Shown: positions 1-6,351, counted from the first letter of the stretch. The stretch: DNA of 6,351 nucleotides from Asaia bogorensis (GCA_945874515.1 CAMCHA010000163.1:1-6351); one strand, 5' to 3'. Numbers and translations are program-made. Notes: a model not told the origin generated them from the sequence alone.

Positions 1-909
1 GATAGGCTGGCACAATCTGAACGCACATTGACGGAAGCGATAAAAAGCCAGAATGAAACGCTTTCCGTGGCGCTCACCAGTCAAACCGAACGCATGACCA
101 CCAGCCTGGGCGTGACTTCAAGCGAAATCAAGGAAAGGCTTGCGGTGATTGATGCCGCGCGCAGCAATATCGAAGCGCTGGGTTCCCAGGTGAATACGCT
201 GACTGGTATTTTGGGCAATAAGCAGGCGCGTGGCGCTTTTGGCGAAAGCCAAATGGAACAGATCATCGCGGATCGGCTACCGTCTGATGCGTTCACGCTG
301 CAAGCAACGCTTTCCAATGGCAAGCGCGCGGATTGCCTGATCCATTTGCCAAACCCACCCGGGCCGATTGCGATTGATTCGAAATTTCCGCTGGAATCCT
401 GGCTTGCCTTTCGGGAAGCAACCGATGATACGGCGCGCAACCAGCGCCTGCGGCAATTCTCGGCCGATGTGCAGAAGCACATCAAGGATGTTGCGGAACG
501 CTACATCATCCCCGGGGAGACCGCCGAAGGCGCGCTGATTTTTGTGCCGTCTGAGGCGATTTATGCGGAACTGCATACCTCCCTTGTATCATTGGTGTCG
601 GATGCCACGCGGCGTGGGGTTTATGTCGTCTCCCCCACCACCTTATGGGCGGTGCTTGGCACCATGCGCGCCTTGATGCGTGATGTGCGACTTCGCACGG
701 AAGCCGGGCGCATCCGCCGAGAGGTGGACCGGATGCTGGCCGATGTTGGCCGACTGGAAGAACGTACTGACGGCCTGCGCAAGCATTTCATTCAGGCGCA
801 GAAGGATATAGACCAGATCGAGATATCGGCTGCTGCCATCAAGCGCGGCGGCCAGCGCATCGCCGATTTGGAATTGGACGACCCGCCCACACCCATCCTG
901 CCAACATGA
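1..909 (+). CDS. rmuC: DNA recombination protein RmuC, C-terminal part (5' end outside window)
   Basis: RmuC proteins limit recombination at inverted repeats and are predicted to carry a PD-(D/E)XK-type nuclease fold. The frame is open from base 1, so the gene starts to the left; 302 residues are visible, and the usual N-terminal membrane helix and most of the coiled coil are missing. Visible residues 1-65 are polar and helix-rich, fitting the end of the coiled coil. The core family motifs follow: GNKQARGAFGE (about 72-82, E82), RADCLIHLP (D111), IAIDSKFPLESW (D126 and K128, the likely DxK pair), a stretch around IIPGETAEGALIFVPSEAIYAEL, and VYVVSPTTLWAVLGTMRAL. A charged helical tail ends at residue 302. 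The TTG at base 28 could be read as a start but is almost surely internal, because the upstream codons read on as a plausible coiled coil. The stop overlaps the next gene's ATG (ATGA), so the two are probably co-transcribed and translationally coupled. The family call is firm. The nuclease assignment is a prediction known for the family. Confidence 0.93.
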   Translation, partial: DRLAQSERTLTEAIKSQNETLSVALTSQTERMTTSLGVTSSEIKERLAVIDAARSNIEALGSQVNTLTGILGNKQARGAFGESQMEQIIADRLPSDAFTLQATLSNGKRADCLIHLPNPPGPIAIDSKFPLESWLAFREATDDTARNQRLRQFSADVQKHIKDVAERYIIPGETAEGALIFVPSEAIYAELHTSLVSLVSDATRRGVYVVSPTTLWAVLGTMRALMRDVRLRTEAGRIRREVDRMLADVGRLEERTDGLRKHFIQAQKDIDQIEISAAAIKRGGQRIADLELDDPPTPILPT

Positions 910-2153
910 CCGCGCTGCAAGCCCAATCAGGCTTCGGCTTGTTGGCGCTTTGCGTATTGGCATGGGCTTTGGGTGGGTTTAAGCGTGGTGTTTCGGCACG
1001 CGTTGTGCTGATGGGCCTGGCGCTGCAAATTCTAATGGGCGCTGCGCTTTTGCATATTGCGCCGCTGCGCGCAGGTTTTTCCTATTTGGGTGATGCGGTG
1101 AATGCGCTGGCCGTCGCAACCCAGGCCGGCACATCACTGGTCTTTGGCTATCTGGGCGGCGGCGCTTTGCCCTTTCAGGAATTGCGCCCCGGCGCTTCCT
1201 TCATCCTGTTCTTCCAGGCTTTGCCCTTGGTGTTGGTGGTCGGCGCGCTATCCGCGCTGTTCTATCATTGGGGCATCTTGCCCGCGATTGTGCGCGTGAT
1301 GGCGGCAGTGCTTCAACGGCTTTTCGGCATTAGCGGCGCGGCTGGATTTTGTGTGGCGGCGAATGTCTTTGTCGGCATGGTAGAAGCGCCGCTGATGATC
1401 CGCGCCTGGTTGGTGCGCATGACGCGCGCTGAGCTTTTCGTGGTGATGACGGCGGGGCTTGCCACCATCAGCGGCAATACGCTTGTGGTTTATGCGCTGA
1501 TGATCGCGCCCGTGGTGCCGGATGCGGCAGGGCAACTACTGACCGCGAGCCTGATTTCCGCCCCCGCCGCGATCCTCGCCGCGCTGCTGATGCTTCCAGC
1601 GCAAGCTGGTGACGGCGTAGCGAATCACGAGACCGGCCAGCCCGTGAAGCTTTATGATAGCAGCATGGATGCGCTGGTGCGCGGCACGCAGGATGGGCTT
1701 TCGCTGCTACTCGGCATCATGGCGTCCTTGATTGTTTTTGTCGCCTTGGTGGCGCTGGTGAATATGGTGTTGGAGCCCGCAACGGGCTTCACGCTGCAAC
1801 GCTTGCTTGGCCTGCTGCTTTGGCCCGTCGCCTGGGCCATGGGCGTACCGGCGGCGGAAGCGGCCAGCGTTGCATCTTCGCTTGGCGTGAAGATCGTGGT
1901 GAATGAATTCGTGTCCTACCTGGAACTTGCGCAATCCGGCGGCGCGGGGCTTTCAGAACGGTCGCGGCTGATACTGACCTATGCGCTGTGTGGTTTCACC
2001 AATTTCGGATCGGTCGGGATCATGGTGGCGGGCATGGCCGGCATGTGCCCGGAACGGCGCGCGGATATTCTGCGGCTGGGCCTGCCTTCCCTGGTTTCGG
2101 CTTCCATCGCCTGCTGCATGACCGGCGCGGTGGTTGGGCTGCTGACGCCCTGA
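906..2153 (+). CDS. Concentrative nucleoside transporter (CNT / NupC family)
   Basis: An inner-membrane symporter of the CNT family that should import nucleosides using an ion gradient. Its 415 residues match the usual length of bacterial members (about 400-425). The sequence is strongly hydrophobic, with membrane segments near residues 9-24, 32-52, 98-120, 178-202, 211-231, 265-290 and 394-413, plus re-entrant-type regions. Family hallmarks are present: NVFVGMVEAPLMIR (E160), MTAGLATISGNT (181-192), NEFVSYLEL (N333, E334), and TYALCGFTNFGSVGI (N366, S369). By remembered comparison with Vibrio cholerae CNT, E160, E334, N366 and S369 correspond to substrate-contacting residues, whereas two nucleobase-contact positions (Gln, Thr there) are M158 and V159 here. 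The ATG at 906 overlaps the rmuC stop by 4 bases and has no clear Shine-Dalgarno sequence, which suggests coupled translation. Family call strong; the exact substrate (pyrimidine or purine) and the coupling ion cannot be read from the sequence. Confidence 0.92.
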   Translation: MTALQAQSGFGLLALCVLAWALGGFKRGVSARVVLMGLALQILMGAALLHIAPLRAGFSYLGDAVNALAVATQAGTSLVFGYLGGGALPFQELRPGASFILFFQALPLVLVVGALSALFYHWGILPAIVRVMAAVLQRLFGISGAAGFCVAANVFVGMVEAPLMIRAWLVRMTRAELFVVMTAGLATISGNTLVVYALMIAPVVPDAAGQLLTASLISAPAAILAALLMLPAQAGDGVANHETGQPVKLYDSSMDALVRGTQDGLSLLLGIMASLIVFVALVALVNMVLEPATGFTLQRLLGLLLWPVAWAMGVPAAEAASVASSLGVKIVVNEFVSYLELAQSGGAGLSERSRLILTYALCGFTNFGSVGIMVAGMAGMCPERRADILRLGLPSLVSASIACCMTGAVVGLLTP

Positions 2154-2159
2154 AAATAC

Positions 2160-2192
2160 ATCCTAGCCCTGCGGAGCATAACGCGGCAGGAT
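2160..2192 (+). other. Imperfect hairpin in the CNT-aminotransferase gap
   Basis: In the 60-base gap, ATCCT (2160-2164), GCC (2166-2168) and GCG (2171-2173) can pair with AGGAT (2188-2192), GGC (2185-2187) and CGC (2182-2184). This gives 11 base pairs with a one-base and a two-base bulge on the left arm and an 8-base loop. No T-run follows, so it does not look like a standard intrinsic terminator. It ends 6 bases before the aminotransferase Shine-Dalgarno sequence. It could be a weak attenuator, an RNA-processing or stability element, or chance. No convincing -35/-10 promoter is visible in the gap. Confidence 0.3.
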
Positions 2193-2198
2193 ATTAGC

Positions 2199-2205
2199 AA
2201 AGGAG
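2199..2205 (+). promoter_or_regulatory. Strong ribosome binding site of the aminotransferase gene
   Basis: AAAGGAG lies 8 bases before the ATG at 2214, close to ideal sequence and spacing. It fixes the aminotransferase start and is the clearest Shine-Dalgarno sequence in the window. The overlapping genes on both strands have weak sites or none, so this gene is probably translated independently of the transporter upstream. Confidence 0.8.
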
Positions 2206-2213
2206 CCCACGCC

Positions 2214-3551
2214 ATGTCCCATATCGTCCATCGCAACCTATTGAAGGACCCACCCATTGCCGTCTCCGGCCAGGGGATTTGGCTGCGCGATTCAACCGGG
2301 CATGATGTGATTGATGGCTCGGGCGGCGCCGCCGTTGCTTGCCTTGGCCATGGTCATCCGCATGTGGTGGCGGCGATGAAGGCGCAGATTGATCGCCTCT
2401 GCTACGCGCATACTGCTCTGTTCAGCGCCGGCAGTGCTGAGAAGCTCGCTGAAATGCTGGTCGGCCATAAGCCTGGCGGGCTGACCCATGCCTATTTTGT
2501 TTCGTCAGGCAGTGAGGGGATGGAAGCCGCACTCAAAATCGCGCGGCAGTATTTTCTGGAAGCGGGCGAACCCCAACGCACGCGCTTCATCGCGCGGCGG
2601 CAATCCTATCATGGCAATACGCTCGGCGCGCTTGCGGCCAGCGGCAATATCGCACGGCGCGCCCCTTATGCGCCGATCCTGTCCGATGCCTTCAGCCATG
2701 TCTCGCCCTGTTTCGCCTATCGCGACCGGCGCGATGATGAGACGGATGCTGAGTATGTCGCGCGTCTTGCGGCGGAGCTTGAGGCGGAATTCCAGCGCCT
2801 TGGCCCGCGCAATGTGATTGCCTTTTGCGCGGAAACGGTGGTGGGTGCCACGCTTGGTTGCGCCACTGCGCTGCCGGGTTATTTCCAAGCCGTGCGCGCG
2901 GTATGTGATCGCCATGGCGCTTTGCTGATTTTGGATGAGGTCATGTCCGGCATGGGCCGCACCGGCACTTTGCATGCCTGGGAACAGGAAGGCGTTTCGC
3001 CGGATATTCAGGTGATCGCGAAGGGTTTGGGCGGCGGTTATCAGCCGATTGGCGGCATTCTGGTGCATGGGCGCGTGGTGGAAACATTGAAGCGCGGGAC
3101 GGGCACTTTCAAGCATGGCCATACCTATCAGGCGCATCCCGTGGCTTGTGCGGCGGCGCTGGCGGTGCAGGAAGTGATCGCGGAAGAAAACCTGCTGGCC
3201 AATACGCGCGCCATGGGGGCGTTATTGGAACGCGGCCTGATGGAACGCCTCGGCAATCATCGGCATGTTGGTGATATTCGCGGGCGTGGCCTGTTCTGGG
3301 CAGTGGAATTCGTCCAAGACCGCGCGAGTAAAGCCACTTTCGATCCCGCGCTTGGATTGAATGAGCGCATCAAGCATGCGGCCTTCGCGCATGGTCTGGC
3401 GTGCTACCCGATGGGTGGCACGATTGACGGCAAGCATGGCGATCACGTGATCCTCTCACCGCCCTATATCGTGAATGCGCGGGATGTGGAGATGATCGTG
3501 GAGCGCTTTGGCGCTGCGGTGGATGAGGTTTTCGCGAATTTGCCAAAATAG
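2214..3551 (+). CDS. Class III PLP-dependent aminotransferase (annotated in databases as 'aspartate aminotransferase family')
   Basis: A cytosolic pyridoxal-phosphate enzyme of the class III (omega-aminotransferase, BioA/GabT-like) group, which moves an amino group between an amine or omega-amino acid and a keto acid such as pyruvate or 2-oxoglutarate. Its 445 residues are full length for the family. Visible hallmarks: the N-terminal GSGGAAVACLGHGHP (35-49), the phosphate-binding SSGSEGMEAALK (97-108), SYHGNTLGAL (131-140, Y132 stacking on the cofactor), E207 in the AET motif, D241 in LILDEVMSGMGRTG (pyridine-nitrogen aspartate), K270 in QVIAKGLGGGYQPIG (Schiff-base lysine), and T304 in HGHTYQAHP (phosphate contact from the other subunit). 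VGDIRGRGLFWAVEF and DHVILSPPYI complete the C-terminal domain. All expected catalytic residues are present, so it should be active. The start is set by AAAGGAG eight bases upstream. The substrate is unknown: several amines or omega-amino acids are possible, and the database name 'aspartate' describes the fold and not activity. It converges on livF with only 4 bases between the stop codons. Confidence 0.9.
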   Translation: MSHIVHRNLLKDPPIAVSGQGIWLRDSTGHDVIDGSGGAAVACLGHGHPHVVAAMKAQIDRLCYAHTALFSAGSAEKLAEMLVGHKPGGLTHAYFVSSGSEGMEAALKIARQYFLEAGEPQRTRFIARRQSYHGNTLGALAASGNIARRAPYAPILSDAFSHVSPCFAYRDRRDDETDAEYVARLAAELEAEFQRLGPRNVIAFCAETVVGATLGCATALPGYFQAVRAVCDRHGALLILDEVMSGMGRTGTLHAWEQEGVSPDIQVIAKGLGGGYQPIGGILVHGRVVETLKRGTGTFKHGHTYQAHPVACAAALAVQEVIAEENLLANTRAMGALLERGLMERLGNHRHVGDIRGRGLFWAVEFVQDRASKATFDPALGLNERIKHAAFAHGLACYPMGGTIDGKHGDHVILSPPYIVNARDVEMIVERFGAAVDEVFANLPK

Positions 3552-3555
3552 GCCG

Positions 3556-4266
3556 CTACAAAGCCAAATGCTGCGCGCGCAGCGCTGGATCAGCATCCAG
3601 CGCTGCCATGCTGCCATCATAGCGGATTTCGCCCCGTTCAATCACATAGGCACGATCCGCTACAGCCGCCGCGAAATCGAAATTCTGTTCTGAGAGCAGC
3701 ACGGCGATGCCTTCGCGCTTCATGCGTAGCACGGCATCGGCCATCAATTCCAGAATGACGGGTGCCAAGCCTTCCGATGGTTCATCGAGCAGCACGGCTT
3801 CTGGATTGCCCATGAGTGTGCGCGCAATCGCCAGCATTTGCTGTTCCCCGCCAGACATGGCGGCTGCGCGGCGATGGCGCATGGATGCAAGGTTCGGGAA
3901 AACCTCAAACAAGCGCTCGGGAGTCCATGCATCGCGCCCCTCTGCCGGGCGACGACCAACTTCCAGATTCTCGGCAACCGTTAGATCGGTGAAAATGCGC
4001 CGATCCTCTGGCACATAACCCAAGCCAAGCCGCGCAATGCGAAAGGCCGGCAGCCCGGCAATATCGCGCCCGGCAAAGCGCACCCGCCCGGCGCGCGGCG
4101 GCACCAGGCCCATAATGGCTTTCAGCGTAGTGGATTTGCCCGCGCCATTGCGGCCCATCAGCGCGGCAACTTCGCCGCGCGCAAGCTGCAGCGAAACGCC
4201 AAACAGAATCTCTGCCGGACCATAGCCGGCGCGCAGGCCTTCCACTTCCAGCACCGTCTCAGCCAT
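3556..4266 (-). CDS. livF: LIV-type ABC transporter ATP-binding protein LivF
   Basis: One of the two ATPases that drive a LIV/HAAT-type importer (branched-chain amino acids or related compounds) at the inner face of the membrane. The 236 residues match LivF (about 230-240). Motifs: Walker A GRNGAGKST (38-46), the LivF-type Q-loop region YVPEDRRIF (84-92), signature MSGGEQQ (137-143), Walker B with D-loop VLLDEPSEGLAP (158-169), and LLSEQN (190-195) with Q194 at the switch-histidine position, as is normal for LivF. All ATPase elements look intact. The chosen start is the ATG at 4266, which gives MAETVLEVEGLRAGYG, the usual LivF N-terminus. The open frame extends 69 codons further upstream, but that part overlaps livG and has no LivF character. 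The start overlaps the livG stop by 8 bases, indicating coupled translation. The last 16 or so codons contain a perfect 12-bp stem-loop (3579-3606). Confidence 0.93.
   Translation of the reverse strand: MAETVLEVEGLRAGYGPAEILFGVSLQLARGEVAALMGRNGAGKSTTLKAIMGLVPPRAGRVRFAGRDIAGLPAFRIARLGLGYVPEDRRIFTDLTVAENLEVGRRPAEGRDAWTPERLFEVFPNLASMRHRRAAAMSGGEQQMLAIARTLMGNPEAVLLDEPSEGLAPVILELMADAVLRMKREGIAVLLSEQNFDFAAAVADRAYVIERGEIRYDGSMAALDADPALRAQHLAL
3579..3606. terminator. Perfect 12-bp stem-loop between convergent genes; possible bidirectional transcript-end structure
   Basis: GCAGCGCTGGAT (3579-3590) is exactly complementary to ATCCAGCGCTGC (3595-3606) with a 4-base CAGC loop, so it folds on either strand. 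It begins 27 bases after the aminotransferase stop and lies within the last codons of livF (residues 221-230). A 14-base palindrome, GCTGCGCGCGCAGC (3570-3583), overlaps its left arm and could compete with it. Neither side carries a U-run, so it is not a classical intrinsic terminator. A pause site or 3'-exonuclease barrier, or coincidence in GCGC-rich coding sequence, remain possible. Confidence 0.4.
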
Positions 4267-5041
4267 GCGCCGCAGCCCTGGCGCGCAACGCGGCGCGCAG
4301 GCCGGAAGTGCCGAGGTAAACACGCTGCACTTCAGGATTGGCGCGCACTTCTTCTGGCGTGCCGGCAGCGATAATTTCGCCCCGTACCAGCACCAGGATG
4401 CGGTCCGCATGGGCGAAGACTGCATCCATGTCATGTTCGGTGAACAGCACACCAATGGCGGAACGCCGCGCAATGCCAGCCACCAGGCGCATCAGCACGG
4501 CACGTTCAGCCGGCGCCATGCCGGCGGTGGGTTCATCCATCAACAGCAGGCGTGGCGCGCCGGAAAGCGCAATCGCCAATTCCACCCGCTTCACATCGCC
4601 ATACGCCAGCGCCCCCATGGGCCGATCCGCCGCTTCCGCCATGCCAACCTGCGCAAGCAGGGCAAGCGATTCATCACGGTACAGCGCATCGCTGCGGGCC
4701 AGCATATCGCGCGTGCGGCCGGCATGGGCAATCAGTGCCATTTGCAGATTTTCTAGTACAGACATGGAAAGAAAAGTCTGCGCAACCTGAAAACTACGCC
4801 CCACGCCCAACCGGCAAATGGCGCGCGGCGGCAGGCCGCTGATGTTCTGACCCGCCAATAGCACGCACCCACTATCGGGGCGCAGCTGCCCGCCAACCAT
4901 GTTGAAGCTGGTGGATTTGCCGGCGCCATTTGGACCGATCATCGCGAGAATTTCCCCTGCTGCCAGCGAGAAACTGACATTGCGCGCCGCCACCACGCCG
5001 CCAAAATTCTTGTTAAGATTTTCCACAATCAACAGCGTCAT
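4259..5041 (-). CDS. livG: LIV-type ABC transporter ATP-binding protein LivG
   Basis: The second ATPase of the LIV/HAAT importer, expected to pair with LivF beneath the permease. It has 260 residues, normal for LivG (about 250-260). Motifs: Walker A GPNGAGKST (36-44), Q-loop Q85 in GRSFQ, LivG-type signature LAYGD (145-149) running into VKRVELAIAL, Walker B LLLMDEPTAGMAP (165-177), and switch histidine H203 in FTEHDMD. The signature departs from LSGGQ, but LAYG variants are usual in LivG. The start is the ATG at 5041, giving MTLLIVENLNKNFGG, a typical N-terminus; the open frame extends 36 codons upstream, but that stretch overlaps the permease and lacks family character. The ATG overlaps the permease stop by 4 bases (ATGA). 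After the usual ending at VYLG (about residue 244) there is a 16-residue Ala/Arg-rich tail whose last codons overlap livF. Confidence 0.93.
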   Translation of the reverse strand: MTLLIVENLNKNFGGVVAARNVSFSLAAGEILAMIGPNGAGKSTSFNMVGGQLRPDSGCVLLAGQNISGLPPRAICRLGVGRSFQVAQTFLSMSVLENLQMALIAHAGRTRDMLARSDALYRDESLALLAQVGMAEAADRPMGALAYGDVKRVELAIALSGAPRLLLMDEPTAGMAPAERAVLMRLVAGIARRSAIGVLFTEHDMDAVFAHADRILVLVRGEIIAAGTPEEVRANPEVQRVYLGTSGLRAALRARAAAHG

Positions 5042-6351
5042 GGCGCGCCACCGGAAAACCGCGCGCGCAGCGCTGCATAAGCCCCGCCAAGCCCGCGCGG
5101 AAAGATCAGCACCAGCGCAATGATGGAAGCGCCCAGCAAAAAGCGCCAATGATCCGTGAGCGGCATAAAGACATCCTTGATGCTGTGGAAAGCCGCCGCC
5201 CCCAGCACTGGCCCCATCACGGTTTGCATGCCACCCAGCAGGATCATCGCCAGAAAATCCACTGACAGCGGAATGCCAAGCAACGTCGGATCAATCGAAC
5301 CTTTCGAAAACGCGTATAGCCCACCCGCCAAGCCTGCTGCGGCACCGGCGATGGTGAAGCCAAGCCAGCGATGGCTCCGCACATCAATACCAATCGCCTC
5401 AGCGCGCTGCGCGGAATCACGCGCGGCGCGCAGGCTCGCGCCAAAGGGCGCATAGATCACATGGCGGAGCGCGAATATGCCCGCCATTGCCGCGACCAGC
5501 ACAATGTAGTGATAGGCGCTGCGTGATGCGGCCCAGGCCGAAGGCCAAACGCCGACAATGCCGTTGTCACCGCCGGTGACCTCCACCCATTGAAAGCAGA
5601 CCGCATAGGCAATTTGCGCGAAGGCAAGTGTAAGCATCGCCAGATAAATGCCCTGCAAGCGCACAATGAAAAACCCGAACACCGCCGCGAAAAATCCGCC
5701 CGCCAAGGGGGCCGCGATCAGCGCCGGTTCCATTGGCATGCCGAGCTTCGTCACCAGAAGCCCGCTTGCATAGGCGCCAAGGCCGAAATAGGCGGCATGG
5801 CCGAAGCTCACAATCCCGCCATTGCCCACCAGGAAATTCAGCGAAAAGGCGGCAAGGGCAAAGATCAATACCTCGGTCGCGACCTTGATCGTATAGGTAT
5901 CGCCAAAGATCGGCACGGAAGCCGCCGCCAGCACCGCCAGCAGCAAAAGCAATTTCTCGGCAGCCGCAAAGCTGCGCGGCTGCATGATGCCTTCAGGCAA
6001 AGCGCTATGCCCCGCAGCGCTTTCCGGCCGGCCGAGCAAGCCCCACGGCTTCACCACAAGCACCAGCGCCATCAGCAGGAACACCAGCACCAGCGTGATT
6101 TTCGGGAAGATCAGCACACCGAAAGCCTGTAATTGCCCAATCAACAACGCGGCAAGAAAAGCACCTCCAATGGAGCCCATGCCGCCAATCACTGTCACCA
6201 CAAAGGCTTCGGTGATGATGGAAAGATCCATCTGCGCGGACGCGGAAACGCGGGGGATCTGCAAGGCGCCACCCAGCCCCGCCAGAAAGGCGCCCAGGAA
6301 CAGCGTACCAGTGAAAAGCAAAGCCTGATTGACACCAAGCGCGCCCACCAT
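5038..6351 (-). CDS. livHM: Fused LivH-LivM permease of a LIV-type ABC importer (5' end outside window)
   Basis: A transmembrane permease of the LIV/HAAT importer. The frame runs without a stop for 437 visible residues and combines two normally separate subunits. Residues 1-108 match the C-terminal part of LivH: ALGVNQALLFTGTLFLGAFLAGLGGALQ-like region, EAFVVTVIGGMGSIGGAFLAA (48-68), and the ending LVVKPWGLLGRPE. Residues 109-130 form a linker. Residues 131-437 are a whole LivM: FSLNFLVGNGGIVSFGHAAYFGLGAYA (about 169-195), TLAFAQI (241-247), TGGDNGIVGV, an EAA-type loop GASLRAARDSAQRAEAIGI (304-322), then AGLAGGLYAF and LLGGMQTVMGP. The ATG at the extreme right edge (6351-6349) is most likely internal to the LivH domain, because its first membrane helices are missing; roughly 180 residues should lie beyond the edge. 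The stop overlaps the livG start by 4 bases. The transported substrate cannot be told from the permease; branched-chain amino acids are the default for the family, but urea, amides and aromatic acids are also carried by relatives. Confidence 0.88.
   Translation of the reverse strand: MVGALGVNQALLFTGTLFLGAFLAGLGGALQIPRVSASAQMDLSIITEAFVVTVIGGMGSIGGAFLAALLIGQLQAFGVLIFPKITLVLVFLLMALVLVVKPWGLLGRPESAAGHSALPEGIMQPRSFAAAEKLLLLLAVLAAASVPIFGDTYTIKVATEVLIFALAAFSLNFLVGNGGIVSFGHAAYFGLGAYASGLLVTKLGMPMEPALIAAPLAGGFFAAVFGFFIVRLQGIYLAMLTLAFAQIAYAVCFQWVEVTGGDNGIVGVWPSAWAASRSAYHYIVLVAAMAGIFALRHVIYAPFGASLRAARDSAQRAEAIGIDVRSHRWLGFTIAGAAAGLAGGLYAFSKGSIDPTLLGIPLSVDFLAMILLGGMQTVMGPVLGAAAFHSIKDVFMPLTDHWRFLLGASIIALVLIFPRGLGGAYAALRARFSGGAP
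5990..5994 (-). promoter_or_regulatory. Possible internal ribosome binding site before the LivM domain
   Basis: On the minus strand GAAGG lies 4 bases before an in-frame ATG (5985-5983), which sits in the linker between the LivH and LivM domains and would give a free 315-residue LivM of normal size. The spacing is short and the match modest, so this is only a candidate second start within the fused gene. Confidence 0.2.

Noticed and set aside
2134..2162. Possible promoter (TTGGGC, 17-base gap, TACATC) before the aminotransferase
   Set aside because: Each half matches the consensus at only about three of six positions, so it is no better than chance.
2505..3137. A 210-codon open frame on the minus strand, antisense to the aminotransferase
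   Set aside because: It lies wholly inside a gene with every class III catalytic motif, its translation has no recognisable domain, and long antisense frames are common in GC-rich coding DNA.
3683..3694. Glutamine in place of the switch histidine in LivF as a catalytic defect
   Set aside because: An SEQN/VEQN motif at this position is typical of LivF proteins.
4592..4609. Non-canonical ABC signature (LAYGD in place of LSGGQ) in LivG as a sign of inactivation
   Set aside because: LAYG-type signatures are normal in LivG proteins, and Walker A, Q-loop, Walker B and switch histidine are all intact.
4265..4790. Two plus-strand frames (163 and 150 codons) antisense to livG
   Set aside because: They overlap each other and livG, whose ATPase motifs are complete; no family features or ribosome binding sites support them.
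5041..5050. Palindrome TGGCGCGCCA at the livG start as an operator
   Set aside because: GCGC-rich palindromes are scattered throughout this GC-rich window, and this one lies inside overlapping coding sequence within an operon.
5590..6132. A 180-codon plus-strand frame antisense to the LivH-LivM gene
   Set aside because: Its translation is very rich in His, Gln, Arg and Lys with no domain, as expected from the complement of a hydrophobic membrane-protein gene.

Overview
The window is ordinary, densely packed chromosomal DNA of a fairly GC-rich bacterium (about 60% GC by eye, no count made). The protein sequences look alphaproteobacterial, perhaps Rhodospirillales/Acetobacteraceae. That placement rests on remembered family motifs, not a search. 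There is no sign of phage, IS elements, CRISPR, tRNA or rRNA, and almost every base is coding.

Left half, plus strand (1-3551): the 3' part of rmuC (a DNA-recombination-limiting, nuclease-like protein; its N-terminus lies off the left edge) overlaps by 4 bases with a concentrative nucleoside transporter of the CNT/NupC family. After a 60-base gap that holds an imperfect hairpin and a strong Shine-Dalgarno sequence comes a class III PLP-dependent aminotransferase.

Right half, minus strand (3556-6351): a tightly overlapping LIV-type (HAAT family) ABC importer operon, transcribed right to left in the order permease, livG, livF. The permease is one continuous frame carrying the end of a LivH domain joined to a complete LivM domain, and it runs off the right edge. 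No periplasmic substrate-binding protein is visible. If one is linked, it should lie to the right of the window.

The two halves converge: the aminotransferase and livF stop codons are separated by only 4 bases. A perfect 12-bp stem-loop sits just inside the 3' end of livF, 27 bases past the aminotransferase stop, and is the best candidate for a transcript-end structure. In function the window combines nucleoside uptake, amino-acid or related uptake and amine/amino-acid transamination, all plausible scavenging roles. Any direct link between the two strands is inference. I found no previously undescribed system here. The items most worth a second look are the fused LivH-LivM permease, the livF-end hairpin, and the altered nucleobase-contact positions in the CNT transporter.
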